NCBI RefSeq assembly: GCF_019740315.1
Contig: NZ_JAHXZR010000001.1
Span: forward strand, 372,001 to 436,000
Direction: 5' to 3'
Length of the DNA: 64,000 bases
Origin: Oceanobacter mangrovi
Lineage (GTDB): Bacteria; Pseudomonadota; Gammaproteobacteria; Pseudomonadales; Oceanobacteraceae
Made by a program: the position numbers and the translations under genes. Every line of letters starts with the position of its first letter. Position 1 is the first letter of the stretch. The notes under the pieces are model-generated. The model ran no database searches. It was not told the origin of the DNA and saw nothing but the letters and a program-made list of their open reading frames with translations. Positions 18,197 through 27,097 of this stretch are shown here, piece by piece.

Positions 18197-18856
18197 TCAA
18201 AATAACCCGAGTTCGTCAAAGTGATGAACACCGGGAAACTGATCCTGTTGCGTGGGTGGTTTGGCGCTGTCGGGATGCTGGATCGCCAGCAGCTGGCCAA
18301 TTCCCCAGCGTTGGGCGGATTCTAGCACAGCCAGGCTGTCATCAATTAACAAGGTGTGTTGCGGATTAAAGCCCTCATCCCGCTGTAAATGATCCCAGAA
18401 TGCCTGACTTTCTTTTGGTTCGCGGTAATCGTGGGAGCTGATGATGCGGTCGACGTACTGGTCGAGGCCGGTGTGCAGCAATTTCAGATCAACACTGTCG
18501 CGATGGGCGTTGGTGACGATCACCCGTCGTTTGCCGAGTTCGGCCAGCTTGTTCAGAAATTCACGGGTATGAGGCCGGTAGCCAATCTTGTGGGCAACGT
18601 CTTTTTTCAGTTCGGCGATGGGCAGGCCGGTGAGTTCGCTCCAGTGGTCGAGACAATACCAGTTCAAAGTGCCGCGCAGGCCAATAAAACTCTTGTTGAG
18701 TTCTGCCAGTGCCTCGGCCGGTGATAGCTGATGGTGGCGGGCGTAAACCTCTGGGACGTGGTTAAGCCAGAAGTGGTTATCAAAATGCAGATCAAGCAGG
18801 GTGCCGTCCATATCCAGCAAAACCGTCTCAATCTGTTGCCAGTTGATCACTGTCAT
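18197..18856 (-). CDS. yrfG: GMP/IMP 5'-nucleotidase YrfG (HAD family)
   Basis: A start at ATG 18856 (MTVINWQQIETVLLDMDGTLL) gives 219 residues, the normal length. The open frame runs further 5' but into the divergent nudE gene. HAD motifs are visible: DMDGTLLD (nucleophile Asp and acid/base Asp), VTNAHRDS, KPKES-type lysine in YREPKESQAFW, and LLIDDSLAVL. The enzyme hydrolyses purine mononucleotides. It is the first gene of the yrfG-hslR-hslO operon and is divergent from nudE, with only 45 bp between their start codons. Confidence 0.92.
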   Translation of the reverse strand: MTVINWQQIETVLLDMDGTLLDLHFDNHFWLNHVPEVYARHHQLSPAEALAELNKSFIGLRGTLNWYCLDHWSELTGLPIAELKKDVAHKIGYRPHTREFLNKLAELGKRRVIVTNAHRDSVDLKLLHTGLDQYVDRIISSHDYREPKESQAFWDHLQRDEGFNPQHTLLIDDSLAVLESAQRWGIGQLLAIQHPDSAKPPTQQDQFPGVHHFDELGLF

Positions 18857-18901
18857 CGGGTTATACTCCGGTGGTTTGTAGCTATTGTACGCAGGCTGGT
18901 T

Positions 18902-19468
18902 ATGGATAAAAAACCGCAGATTCTGCATCGCTCGGTGGTGGCGCAAAGCCGCCTGTTCAAGGTCGAGGCGGTGGAGCTGAAGTTCAGTAACGGGGTTGAG
19001 CGTACCTATGAGCGGCTGGTATCCGGCGGTCATGGGGCGGTCATGATGGTGGCTTTACTGGACGATGAAACCGTTGCGCTGATCCGTGAATACGGCGGCG
19101 GCGTTAACGATTACACCCTCACGCTGCCAAAGGGCGCGGTCGATATGGGGGAAACCATGCGCGATGCCTGCAACCGCGAACTGCAGGAGGAAATCGGTTA
19201 CGCGGCGCGGGAATTTGTCTATCTCAAGCGGCTGAGCCTGTCGCCCAGCTACATGAGTGGCGGCATTGACGTGGTGCTGGCGCGCGATGTGTACCCGTCG
19301 AAGCTGGACGGTGACGAACCTGAGCCACTGGAGCTGGTGCCATGGAAACTGGCCGAGTTGACTGAACTCTACGGTCGGGATGACTTTTCCGAAGGCCGCG
19401 CAGTGGCGGCGCTGGCGCTGGCGGTGGAATATCTCAATGGTCGTTTTGAGGGCCAGCCGCTGACCTGA
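18902..19468 (+). CDS. nudE: ADP compounds hydrolase NudE
   Basis: A 188-residue Nudix hydrolase starting at ATG 18902 (MDKKPQILHRSVVAQSRLF). The Nudix box GAVDMGETMRDACNRELQEE-IGY fits G-x5-E-x7-REUxEExGU. NudE cleaves ADP-ribose, Ap3A and NADH-type dinucleotides. The 45-bp region shared with yrfG (18857-18901) must hold both divergent promoters or parts of them. The downstream gene follows after 9 bases and is probably co-transcribed. Confidence 0.92.
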   Translation: MDKKPQILHRSVVAQSRLFKVEAVELKFSNGVERTYERLVSGGHGAVMMVALLDDETVALIREYGGGVNDYTLTLPKGAVDMGETMRDACNRELQEEIGYAAREFVYLKRLSLSPSYMSGGIDVVLARDVYPSKLDGDEPEPLELVPWKLAELTELYGRDDFSEGRAVAALALAVEYLNGRFEGQPLT

Positions 19469-19477
19469 CGGCGGCCA

Positions 19478-19987
19478 ATGTTGATGTCGAACAGCGAAGA
19501 AGAAAAACGCCAGCTGGAGCATCAGGCCGCCAAGCTGTTTATGCGTGCCTATGAAAAGGAGACGGGCCATAAAATCCGTCATCTCTGGCATAACCGGCCG
19601 CGTAAACCGGATGTTTCCTGTCTGCTGGAAGGCAGCAAGCTCGACATCGAAGTGGCACATTTATATGGCAGTGAAGCAGAAGCGATGGCCATTCTTGGTC
19701 GACACCTTAATGCCGACACTCGTCGTGAACTGATTGAGCAGGCGCTGGAGCAGAACACCGACCAGCGGCTGGTCAACGCCCTCAATCGTATCCTTGCCCA
19801 GAAGGCCGGTAAAAGCTATCGCAGCCAGCGGGTCTGGTTACTGATTCGTAATGCTCATCCGGCCTGGAATGCCCGCAAGATCCAGCAGTTCATCAACAAA
19901 ATCCAGATTCCCGAACGGCATCCGTTTGAGCAGATCTGGATTCTTGGTGATATGCACGGCACGTCGGGTATTCAGCGGCTGGCGTAA
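19478..19987 (+). CDS. Conserved hypothetical protein, possible PD-(D/E)XK-like fold
   Basis: This 169-residue protein begins at ATG 19478, with an alternative ATG 6 bases on (19484). It has no membrane segment and no signal peptide. A helical N-terminus (EEEKRQLEHQAAKLFMRAYEKETG) is followed by KPDVSCLLEGSKLDIEVAHLYGS, then a VWLLIRNAHPAW strand. It ends with HPFEQIWILGDMHGTSGIQRL. The alternation of a PD, a second Asp and Glu in a strand (LDIEVAHL) resembles restriction-nuclease-like folds, but a clear catalytic lysine is not seen. It follows nudE by 9 bases. Function is unknown. Confidence 0.7.
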   Translation: MLMSNSEEEKRQLEHQAAKLFMRAYEKETGHKIRHLWHNRPRKPDVSCLLEGSKLDIEVAHLYGSEAEAMAILGRHLNADTRRELIEQALEQNTDQRLVNALNRILAQKAGKSYRSQRVWLLIRNAHPAWNARKIQQFINKIQIPERHPFEQIWILGDMHGTSGIQRLA

Positions 19988-20007
19988 ACCTGCCCATTGC
20001 TGCGGAT

Positions 20008-20688
20008 TCAGAACAGCCAAGGCAGCAGGATGGCGTGGAGGGTGGCGGTGAGGGTCATGGCGGTGGCGGCGTAGGCCGATTGCACCGGCCCCAGTTCCAG
20101 CGCTCTGGCTGTGCCGATGGCATGGCCGCAGGTGCCCAGTGTCAGGCCAACGGTTTCCGGCTGATCCAGTTTCATCAACTTCAGCATTGGCGCAATCATG
20201 ACGGCTCCCAGAATGCCAGTGACGATAACAAAACTGGCGGCCAGTGCGGTATTGCCGCCCAACTGCTGGGTCACAGCAACGGCCACTGGTGTGGTAATCG
20301 ACTTGGCCAGCATGGTGGTAGCCAGCACGTCATCGTTCAACAGCCAGTCTGTCAGCCACCAGGCAGCAGCAATGGTGGTCAGGCTACCAGCGCTGATCGC
20401 CAGCGAAATACGCAGCCATTGGCGTCTGAGCGTGTGGAACTGCTGATACAGCGGTACTGCCAGCATCACAATTAACGGCCCCAGCAATTCGTGCAGGAAG
20501 CGTCCGCCTTGCATGTAGGTGACATACGGTGTTGCAGTAATGGCCAAGGCGCCAACCAATAGCAAAATTGCGGTCAGGATCGGTGGCAGGAAAATCGGCT
20601 TGTGCAGCTTCAGGTACAGTTGCTGGCCGGCAATAAAGGCGGCGATGGTCAGAAAGGCCCAGAACAGTGGCGTTTGCAGCAGCATCAT
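20008..20688 (-). CDS. LrgB/CidB family membrane protein
   Basis: A 226-residue polytopic membrane protein. LrgB-type motifs include KPIFLPPILTAILLL, LAKSITTPVAVAV, GILGAVMIAPMLKLM and GTCGHAIGTARALELG. It is the partner of the small LrgA/CidA-type protein encoded just upstream, with start and stop codons overlapping as ATGA. In Gram-positive bacteria LrgAB/CidAB modulate murein hydrolase activity and cell lysis, and LrgB-family proteins also transport small organic acids such as glycolate or pyruvate. Which role applies here cannot be decided. Confidence 0.9.
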   Translation of the reverse strand: MMLLQTPLFWAFLTIAAFIAGQQLYLKLHKPIFLPPILTAILLLVGALAITATPYVTYMQGGRFLHELLGPLIVMLAVPLYQQFHTLRRQWLRISLAISAGSLTTIAAAWWLTDWLLNDDVLATTMLAKSITTPVAVAVTQQLGGNTALAASFVIVTGILGAVMIAPMLKLMKLDQPETVGLTLGTCGHAIGTARALELGPVQSAYAATAMTLTATLHAILLPWLF

Positions 20689-21020
20689 GATTTGTTTTTG
20701 CCTCCCTGCATGATCAGCCCACAGACGATAATTCCCGGGATCAGGCTGACAATCAGAATGACCAGCAGCAGCGGGCCTTTTTGCTGCAGCAGTTCAGCCT
20801 GGCTGGTCACGCCAACACTGACCGGTACCAGAAACATCGGCAACCAGGGCGACAGAAAGCGGGTGGTAGTATCCAGCGAATGAGGGACTTTGCCGCGCAG
20901 CAGTAGAAACACCAGCAGCAGTAACATGCCACAAATGGCTGCAGGAACAGGGAGTTGAAGGAGATCTTGTAGCCAGGTTCCTGCCATCAGGAACGTCAGC
21001 AGAATCAGAAAGCCTGCCAT
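20685..21020 (-). CDS. CidA/LrgA family holin-like protein
   Basis: This 111-residue protein has four hydrophobic helices. The family motif LPVPAAICGMLLLLVFLL is present, followed by LGR-type region FLSPWLPMFLVPVSVGV. The start at ATG 21020 has AGGGG 6 bases upstream, better than the ATG at 21026. The gene directly follows tRNA-Leu on the same strand, with 21 bases between them. It overlaps the LrgB gene by 4 bases, making a two-gene operon. Confidence 0.88.
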   Translation of the reverse strand: MAGFLILLTFLMAGTWLQDLLQLPVPAAICGMLLLLVFLLLRGKVPHSLDTTTRFLSPWLPMFLVPVSVGVTSQAELLQQKGPLLLVILIVSLIPGIIVCGLIMQGGKNKS

Positions 21021-21041
21021 TGGCATCCCCTGATTAATTGA

Positions 21042-21126
21042 TGGTGCGGAAGGAGAGACTCGAACTCTCACACCTTGCGGCGCTGGAACCTAAATCCAGT
21101 GCGTCTACCAATTTCGCCACTTCCGC
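21042..21126 (-). tRNA. tRNA-Leu (anticodon UAG)
   Basis: On the minus strand the 85-nt gene starts GCGGAAG and ends CTTCCGC plus discriminator A and an encoded CCA. The anticodon stem-loop CTGGA-TTTAGGT-TCCAG places TAG at positions 34-36. A long variable arm (CGCCGCAAGGTGTG region) is typical of class II leucine tRNAs. The T-arm GAGAGTTCGAGTCTCTC is intact. Confidence 0.97.
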
Positions 21127-21139
21127 AAAAGAGCCGCGA

Positions 21140-21168
21140 ATACTACAGATAAACTTTTGTTTTGCCAA
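21140..21168 (-). promoter_or_regulatory. Promoter of tRNA-Leu
   Basis: On the minus strand TTGGCA (21163-21168) and TAGTAT (21140-21145) are separated by exactly 17 bases. A GC-rich discriminator (TCGCGGC) follows and the tRNA begins about 13 bases further. GC-rich discriminators are typical of stringently controlled stable-RNA promoters. Confidence 0.7.
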
Positions 21169-21313
21169 GCTCGGGGCCGTATGCCGCGTTCTGTTTCGCA
21201 ATTCCGGGGCTGACCTGGTCAGGCTCGTTTGTAAAGCGGGTGAGGCACGTGCGTTCGTGGCGACGCTGAGGTAAGTTGCCAACCATATGTACGGCCCATC
21301 GATGGAGAGACGA

Positions 21314-22333
21314 GTGTCGAACAATTCAAGCTTCTTTGCCAGTAACCTGTTGCTGACCCTGGCGTCAGCCATGATTGTCATTGCTGGTATTCGCAGTGCT
21401 GCCGATATGCTGGTGCCGTTTTTGTTGGCGGTCTTTATTGCTGTGCTGAGTGCACCGATTCTGCACTGGATGCATCGGCGCGGGATTCCTGATGTATTGT
21501 CAGTGTTGTTGTTAATGTTGGGGTTTCTGGTTGTTGGTACCGGACTGACTGCTTTTTTGGGCGGTACCATCAATGCGTTCTATCGCGATATTCCGGTCTA
21601 CGAAGGCAAACTGCAGGCGCTGATGGAGCATGTGGTCAGTTGGTTGACCGGCCTCGGCATCGAAGTGCCGGATAATATTCTCAAGGAATATGTGAATCCC
21701 GGCGTTGCCATGAGTACGGTGGCGAAAATTTTTAATGGTCTGGGTGGCGTACTGACCAACGCGTTCCTGATTCTGTTTACTGTGGTGTTTATTCTGTTGG
21801 AAGCCTCTGGCATGCCAGCCAAGATCAAGCGCGCCTTTGGCGAACATACCACTACGCTGGCGCACTTTGAGCGTTTCAGCGATCTGGTACAGCGTTATCT
21901 GGCGATCAAAACCCTGATGAGCCTGGGCACTGGTCTGAGTATTGGCCTGGTGTTGTGGATTATTGGTGTTGATTATGCGCCGGTGTGGGCCTTGATTGCC
22001 TTTATGCTGAATTATATCCCCAACATCGGGTCAATCATTGCAGCCGTACCAGCGGTGCTAGTGGCCTTGATTCAGCTGGGGCCTGCCGAGGCGTTGGCTA
22101 CTATTATCACCTACGTGGTGGTTAACACCCTGTTTGGTAACGTGATTGAACCGAAAATGATGGGGCGTTCGCTCGGCCTGTCGACGCTGGTGGTGTTTTT
22201 GTCGTTGGTTTTCTGGGGCTGGGTACTTGGGCCGGTGGGTATGCTGTTGTCCATCCCGTTGACAATGGTTGTCAAAATTGCGCTGGAAACCCGTCAACAA
22301 ACCCGATGGTTGGCGGTTCTTTTGGACCATTAG
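21314..22333 (+). CDS. AI-2E family transporter (PerM/YdiK-like)
   Basis: A polytopic membrane protein of 339 residues if started at GTG 21314, which has GGAGAG 4 bases upstream. ATG codons at 21302 and 21287 are in frame but poorly placed. It has about seven or eight membrane segments with the family pattern: an N-terminal helix pair (LVPFLLAVFIAVLSAPILHWM), a periplasmic helical region, then LNYIPNIGSIIAAVPAVLVALIQLG and FGNVIEPKMMGRSLGLSTLVVFLSL. Family members export small molecules such as autoinducer-2 or act as Na+/H+ antiporters. The substrate is unknown. Confidence 0.9.
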   Translation: MSNNSSFFASNLLLTLASAMIVIAGIRSAADMLVPFLLAVFIAVLSAPILHWMHRRGIPDVLSVLLLMLGFLVVGTGLTAFLGGTINAFYRDIPVYEGKLQALMEHVVSWLTGLGIEVPDNILKEYVNPGVAMSTVAKIFNGLGGVLTNAFLILFTVVFILLEASGMPAKIKRAFGEHTTTLAHFERFSDLVQRYLAIKTLMSLGTGLSIGLVLWIIGVDYAPVWALIAFMLNYIPNIGSIIAAVPAVLVALIQLGPAEALATIITYVVVNTLFGNVIEPKMMGRSLGLSTLVVFLSLVFWGWVLGPVGMLLSIPLTMVVKIALETRQQTRWLAVLLDH

Positions 22334-22433
22334 CGCCAAAAATTTGTAAGTAATGACGGTCGCTTGCAAAATATCGTAAACCCGATTGGGGCGCCGTCAG
22401 ACTCTGCCTAGACTTGTGATCAGGAGGATTGAA

Positions 22434-23129
22434 ATGAAATCTATTTTACTTATTGACGATGATGTCGAACTGGGCGAGTTGCTGCAGGAATACCTTTCTA
22501 TGGAAGGGTTTGAACTGACGCCGGTACACGACGGTGAAAGCGGTCTGGAGCAAGCGCTCAGCGGCCGTTACGACCTGGTACTGCTCGACGTCATGCTGCC
22601 GAAACTGAATGGCTTTGAATTGCTGCGCAAGCTGCGCGCGCAGTCTACTGTGCCCGTCATCATGCTGACCGCCCGTGGTGAAAGCGTTGATCGGGTACTG
22701 GGGCTGGAGCACGGAGCTGACGACTACATTGCCAAGCCTTATCACCACCATGAGCTGGTGGCCCGCATTCGTGCCTTGTTCCGCCGTATCGATCTGACTG
22801 GTGAAGAATCTAGTGCTCCCGCGGACGGCGTGCTGAAAGTGGGCGAGCTGGTGTTGACGCCGACTGATCGCAGCGTGGTGATTCATGGCGAAGAGCTGAT
22901 TCTGACGGGTGCTGAATTCGGCGTGCTGCAATGCCTGATGGAACATGCCGGTGAGCTGGTCAGCAAGGACAACCTGTCGATGGCCGCACTGGGCAGGGCC
23001 TTGATGGCTTACGATCGTTCGATCGACATGCACGTCAGCAACCTGCGCAAAAAACTGGGGCGTCGTGATGATGGCGGCGACTGGATCAAAACCGTCCGCA
23101 GTCGTGGTTATCTACTGGTGAAATCCTGA
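22434..23129 (+). CDS. cpxR: OmpR-family response regulator CpxR
   Basis: A 231-residue protein starting at ATG 22434, with AGGAGG 6 bases upstream. The receiver domain shows the acidic pocket (LLIDDD), phosphorylated Asp in YDLVLLDVMLPKLNG, and the conserved Lys in YIAKPYHHHELVARI. The winged-helix DNA-binding domain ends with SIDMHVSNLRKKLGRR and WIKTVRSRGYLLV. The motif LSMAALGRALMAYDRSIDMHVSN strongly resembles CpxR. It controls envelope-stress genes, which in other species include dsbA and htpX; htpX lies 3 kb downstream here. It is followed by the kinase gene 1 base after its stop. Confidence 0.93.
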   Translation: MKSILLIDDDVELGELLQEYLSMEGFELTPVHDGESGLEQALSGRYDLVLLDVMLPKLNGFELLRKLRAQSTVPVIMLTARGESVDRVLGLEHGADDYIAKPYHHHELVARIRALFRRIDLTGEESSAPADGVLKVGELVLTPTDRSVVIHGEELILTGAEFGVLQCLMEHAGELVSKDNLSMAALGRALMAYDRSIDMHVSNLRKKLGRRDDGGDWIKTVRSRGYLLVKS

Positions 23130-23130
23130 C

Positions 23131-24537
23131 GTGACTGCACCAGCCTCCTCCCGGCTGTCACCCCAGCACCGGGTGCGCTGGTATCAATCCCTTTACCTCA
23201 AGGTCTTCCTCTGGTTCTGGCTGGCGATTGCGCTGGCCATGGGCATTGCCGTGGCTACCAGCAGCTGGTTGTCCGACGATTTTATCAAACCCGCCAACCG
23301 TGATAACGCCCGTCTGTTGATGGCGTTGATCGAGCGCCAGCCGCCGATTGTGGCAGAAGGGCGCATGCTCTGGAGTCAGCTGCGACCCGGCTGGAATCTG
23401 GTCGCGGTGCAGATCGACCGCATCAGCGAATTGCCCCACGACCTCGAAAAATTTGCCGACCATGCCGCTGATGAAGGTGTACTGATGTACGGTCAAAGCG
23501 ACGGCTGGCTGATGCTGGGGCCCGTGCAAAGTGGTGGCTATCTTTACATAGGTGTGTCGCGTCAGGTCTGGTCTAACTTTCTCGATGATAACCGTCGCTG
23601 GGTCGTCCCTGCGGTGGTGCTGGTGGTGGTGACGCTGTTGTGTTTCGCCCTGGTCTGGAGTCTGACGCGGCCGATGCGGCGTTTGCAGGAAGTGGTGCGG
23701 CAAATGGCTGACGGTAACTTTGATGTCACAGCCCTGAGCCAGGATGTCAGTCGCCACGATGAATTGGGAGTGCTGATTGCCGAGGTTGCGACCATGGCCG
23801 ATGCTACCCGGAGGCTGCTGCAGAGCCACCAACAATTACTGCGGGATGTCTCTCATGAATTACGCTCGCCGCTGACCCGCCTGCAAATTGCGCTGGGATT
23901 GGCGCGCAAGAAAGATAGCCAGGGGGTTGTAGCAGCGGAGCATGATCGTATCGAACGTGGTGTTAATCAGGTTGAAGGTCTGATCAGCCAGATTCTCGAT
24001 CTGGCGCGCTTGTCACAACTGACTGCGGGTCAGTTACAGCTGGAAGAAAGCGACCTGCTGGAAGAAATGGAGCACTGGTTGCTGGATGCTGAACTGGAAA
24101 TCGAAGCGAAAAAGCTGACGCTGGTAAAGCAGTTTGAGCCAGTAGTTCCTGCCTGTGAGTGGGACTGGGTCCTGGTAGAGCGAGCAGTCGATAACCTGAT
24201 CCGTAATGCCATTCGTTATTCGCCGGATGGCGGCCAGCTGCTGGCCAGTGTGCAGCAGCGCGACGGCATGCTGATGATCGCGATTCAGGATCAGGGCCCC
24301 GGGGTGCCTGATGACATGCTGGAAAGCATTTTTACCCCCTTCACCCAGGTGGACCCGGCGCGTAGCCCGGGGGCTGCCGATACGGGTTATGGGCTGGGGC
24401 TGGCACTGGTCAGCCGGGTGACCGAGCTGCATGGTGGCAAGGTTATCGCCACTAACTGTCAGCCGGGTTTGCGGGTTGAACTGCAGCTGCCAGTGCAATT
24501 GCCAGGGGCGCCAACAACCATGATTCCAGATCAATAA
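23131..24537 (+). CDS. cpxA: Sensor histidine kinase CpxA-like
   Basis: This 468-residue kinase begins with GTG at 23131, right after the cpxR stop. Two membrane segments (about residues 20-45 and 160-182) enclose a periplasmic sensor domain. A HAMP domain follows (LTRPMRRLQEVVRQMADGNFDV), then the dimerisation helix with the phosphorylated His in LRDVSHELRSPLTRLQIALG. The ATPase domain has N-box DNLIRNAIRYSPDGG and G-boxes DQGPGVPD and GYGLGLALVSRVTELHGG. The CpxA type senses envelope protein misfolding. No cpxP gene is adjacent. Confidence 0.92.
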   Translation: MTAPASSRLSPQHRVRWYQSLYLKVFLWFWLAIALAMGIAVATSSWLSDDFIKPANRDNARLLMALIERQPPIVAEGRMLWSQLRPGWNLVAVQIDRISELPHDLEKFADHAADEGVLMYGQSDGWLMLGPVQSGGYLYIGVSRQVWSNFLDDNRRWVVPAVVLVVVTLLCFALVWSLTRPMRRLQEVVRQMADGNFDVTALSQDVSRHDELGVLIAEVATMADATRRLLQSHQQLLRDVSHELRSPLTRLQIALGLARKKDSQGVVAAEHDRIERGVNQVEGLISQILDLARLSQLTAGQLQLEESDLLEEMEHWLLDAELEIEAKKLTLVKQFEPVVPACEWDWVLVERAVDNLIRNAIRYSPDGGQLLASVQQRDGMLMIAIQDQGPGVPDDMLESIFTPFTQVDPARSPGAADTGYGLGLALVSRVTELHGGKVIATNCQPGLRVELQLPVQLPGAPTTMIPDQ

Positions 24538-24614
24538 CACTGTGAATGATATTCATCATTTTGGTGCGATGGTGGAAAATCAGCAGTCTTTTTGATATTA
24601 AAGACGACCCGTTA

Positions 24615-24659
24615 AATGTCCGATGTGAAATTAGACGTTGGTTGAATAAGTCGGACATT
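24615..24659. promoter_or_regulatory. Spaced inverted repeat upstream of malic enzyme gene
   Basis: AATGTCCGA (24615-24623) and TCGGACATT (24651-24659) form a 9-bp perfect inverted repeat separated by 27 bases. It ends about 37 bases before the proposed start, so it could be a dimeric operator pair or a 5' UTR stem. Confidence 0.45.
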
Positions 24660-24696
24660 GGGTTTCAAAACACAAAAAAACGACTGGATGAGCACT

Positions 24697-25962
24697 ATGT
24701 CAGAAGATTTCAAGCAAGCCGCTCTGGACTATCACCAATTTCCAAAGCCAGGCAAGATCAGCGTTGAGCTGACCAAGCCAGCGGCTACCTCACGTGACCT
24801 GTCGCTGGCCTACAGCCCGGGCGTGGCGGAGCCAGTGAAGGAAATTGCTGCCGATCCGGAAAATGCCTACAAGTACACCGCCAAGGGCAATCTGGTTGCC
24901 GTAATCTCTGACGGTACCGCGATTCTGGGTCTGGGCGACCTGGGTCCATTGGCTTCCAAGCCGGTAATGGAAGGCAAGTCACTGCTGTTCAAGCGTTTCG
25001 CTGGCGTTGACTCCATCGACCTGGAAGTTGAAAGCGAAAGCCCACAGGCCTTCATCGACACCGTACGTCGTATTGCGATCACCTTCGGTGGTATCAACCT
25101 GGAAGACATCAAGGCGCCTGAGTGCTTCGAAATCGAACGCACCCTGATCGAACAGTGTGATATTCCGGTATTCCACGACGACCAGCATGGTACTGCGATT
25201 GTAACCGTTGCCGGTGCACTGAACGCACTGGAAGTGGTTGGCAAGAAAATCGAAGATGCCAAAATGTGTGTACTGGGTGCCGGTGCTGCTGCGATTTCCT
25301 GTTCCAAGCTGATGATCCTGGCCGGTATGAAGCCAGAAAACATCTTCATGTGTGACCGTAAAGGCGTGATCCACAGTGGTCGTGACGACCTGAACCAGTA
25401 CAAGGCCATGTTCGCGGTTGAAACTGACAAGCGTACTGTTGATGATGCCCTTAACGGCGCAGACATCTTCCTGGGTCTGTCTGGTCCAAACATGGTGACT
25501 GGTGAGCAGATCAAGGCGATGGCGGCAGACCCGATCATCTTCGCCTGTGCCAACCCGGTTCCTGAAATCATGCCGGAAGTGGTTGCTGAAGCACGTCCAG
25601 ACGCCATCATGGCAACTGGCCGTTCCGACTACCCGAACCAGGTCAACAACGTTCTGGGCTTCCCGTTCATTTTCCGTGGTGCTCTGGACGTTCGTGCCAA
25701 GCGCATCAACGAAGAAATGAAACTGGCCGCTGCCAAGGCGCTGGCTGGTCTGGCGAAAGAACCGGTAACTCAGGAGGTTCTGGATGCCTACGGTCTGGAG
25801 TCTCTGGAATTCGGCCGTCAGTACATCATTCCGAAAGCCGTTGATTCCCGCCTGCTGGGTGCAGTCTCGACTGCCGTAGCACAGGCTGCGATCGACACTG
25901 GTGTTGCGGTTGCCAAAGAGCTGCCAGCCAACTACCCGCTGAAGTCTATCGCTGATATCTGA
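24697..25962 (+). CDS. maeB: Malic enzyme (oxaloacetate-decarboxylating), short form
   Basis: Oxidatively decarboxylates malate to pyruvate, normally with NADP. The start at ATG 24697 (MSEDFKQAALDYHQFPKPGK) matches family N-termini and gives 421 residues. Motifs include SLAYSPGVAEPV, the metal/substrate region FHDDQHGTAIV, and the Rossmann glycine motif VLGAGAAAISC. The C-terminus includes GRSDYPNQVNNVLGFPFIFRGALDV. The protein lacks the C-terminal phosphotransacetylase-like domain of Escherichia coli MaeB (about 760 residues) and matches the short form of Pseudomonas relatives. The gene is unusually rich in preferred codons, suggesting high expression. A strong terminator follows. Confidence 0.93.
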   Translation: MSEDFKQAALDYHQFPKPGKISVELTKPAATSRDLSLAYSPGVAEPVKEIAADPENAYKYTAKGNLVAVISDGTAILGLGDLGPLASKPVMEGKSLLFKRFAGVDSIDLEVESESPQAFIDTVRRIAITFGGINLEDIKAPECFEIERTLIEQCDIPVFHDDQHGTAIVTVAGALNALEVVGKKIEDAKMCVLGAGAAAISCSKLMILAGMKPENIFMCDRKGVIHSGRDDLNQYKAMFAVETDKRTVDDALNGADIFLGLSGPNMVTGEQIKAMAADPIIFACANPVPEIMPEVVAEARPDAIMATGRSDYPNQVNNVLGFPFIFRGALDVRAKRINEEMKLAAAKALAGLAKEPVTQEVLDAYGLESLEFGRQYIIPKAVDSRLLGAVSTAVAQAAIDTGVAVAKELPANYPLKSIADI

Positions 25963-25986
25963 TCAGTGAGCTGAACGACAGCCAAT

Positions 25987-26022
25987 AAAAAACCGCCCCT
26001 CTCAAGAGTGGCGGTTTTTTTT
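25987..26022. terminator. Bidirectional rho-independent terminator between maeB and htpX
   Basis: AAAAAACCGCC, then a small inner stem (CTCTCAAGAG), then GGCGG and a run of eight T. It is flanked by A and T tracts, so it serves both convergent genes. Confidence 0.9.
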
Positions 26023-26045
26023 GTGCTCGTCAGACGCGAAAGCGC

Positions 26046-26927
26046 TTAAACGCCGTAACGCTGCTTCAGAGCATTGATACGCTCAGGCAGTGGTGGGTGA
26101 GATGCGGCCAATGCTGACAGCTTGCCTTCACCGCGAATACCAAAGGCAACCAGCTCACCATTCAGTTCGGATGGCTGGTCGTAGGCATCCTGCAGGCGTG
26201 CCAGCGCGCTTATCATGGCCACCGGGCTAACCAGTTCGGCACCGGCAATATCGGCGCGGTATTCGCGACGACGGCTGAACCAGGCAACGATAAACGAGGC
26301 CAGAATGCCGAGAATGATTTCAGAGACAAACGTCGCGATGTAGAAGCCAATACCCGGGCCGTCTTCGTTTTTCAGAATAGCCTTGTCGACGAAGTTACCG
26401 ATGATACGGGCAAAGAACATCACAAAGGCGTTTACCACGCCCTGAATCAGCGCCAGCGTGACCATGTCGCCGTTGGCAACGTGGCCAATTTCGTGGCCCA
26501 GAACGGCTTTGACTTCTTCCTTGTCCATGCGCTGCAACAAGCCGGTCGAAACCGCCACCAGAGCGTCGTTACGGTTCCAGCCGGTTGCGAAAGCATTGGG
26601 TGCTGCAGAAGCAAAAATACCCACTTCCGGCATCTTGATACCCGCTTTCTGGGACAGCTCCTGCACTGTGCTCAGCAGCCACTGCTCACCAGCATTGTGA
26701 GGAGTCTCAATGACCTGCACGTTCATACCGCGCTTGGCCATCCATTTCGACAGCAGCAGCGAGACAAACGATCCGGCCATACCAAAGACCAGACAGAAGA
26801 CCAACAGGGCGCTGAAGTTCAGCCCCTGTGAGGTCATGTAACCGTTAAAGCCCAGTAACGACAGCGTAATACTGGCGACCAGCACTACGGCCAGGTTAGT
26901 GGCCAGAAACAGAATGATGCGCAACAT
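26046..26927 (-). CDS. htpX: Protease HtpX
   Basis: A 293-residue membrane zinc metalloprotease. The start at ATG 26927 has GGAGG upstream (CCGGAGGAAACCC). Four hydrophobic segments are present, two at the N-terminus and two after the active site. The HEIGH motif ([13 protein letters not shown]) binds zinc, with the third ligand glutamate in [16 protein letters not shown]. HtpX degrades misfolded inner-membrane proteins together with FtsH and is a typical member of the Cpx envelope-stress regulon, whose regulators lie 2-4 kb upstream. It is convergent with maeB. Confidence 0.95.
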   Translation of the reverse strand: MLRIILFLATNLAVVLVASITLSLLGFNGYMTSQGLNFSALLVFCLVFGMAGSFVSLLLSKWMAKRGMNVQVIETPHNAGEQWLLSTVQELSQKAGIKMPEVGIFASAAPNAFATGWNRNDALVAVSTGLLQRMDKEEVKAVLGHEIGHVANGDMVTLALIQGVVNAFVMFFARIIGNFVDKAILKNEDGPGIGFYIATFVSEIILGILASFIVAWFSRRREYRADIAGAELVSPVAMISALARLQDAYDQPSELNGELVAFGIRGEGKLSALAASHPPLPERINALKQRYGV

Positions 26928-27097
26928 GGGTTTCCTCCGGAGATTGTCACATCGCAAATAAGTGTCAGTATGACCATAAATTGTGGCGCGTGTTGCATAA
27001 TTCAAGGTATGAATTTTGTGTACGGCATGAACCTTCGCAGTTTCACGCTGGTCTGACTCTCAGGCCAGCATTCAGGCCCTCACTCATGGATGAACCA

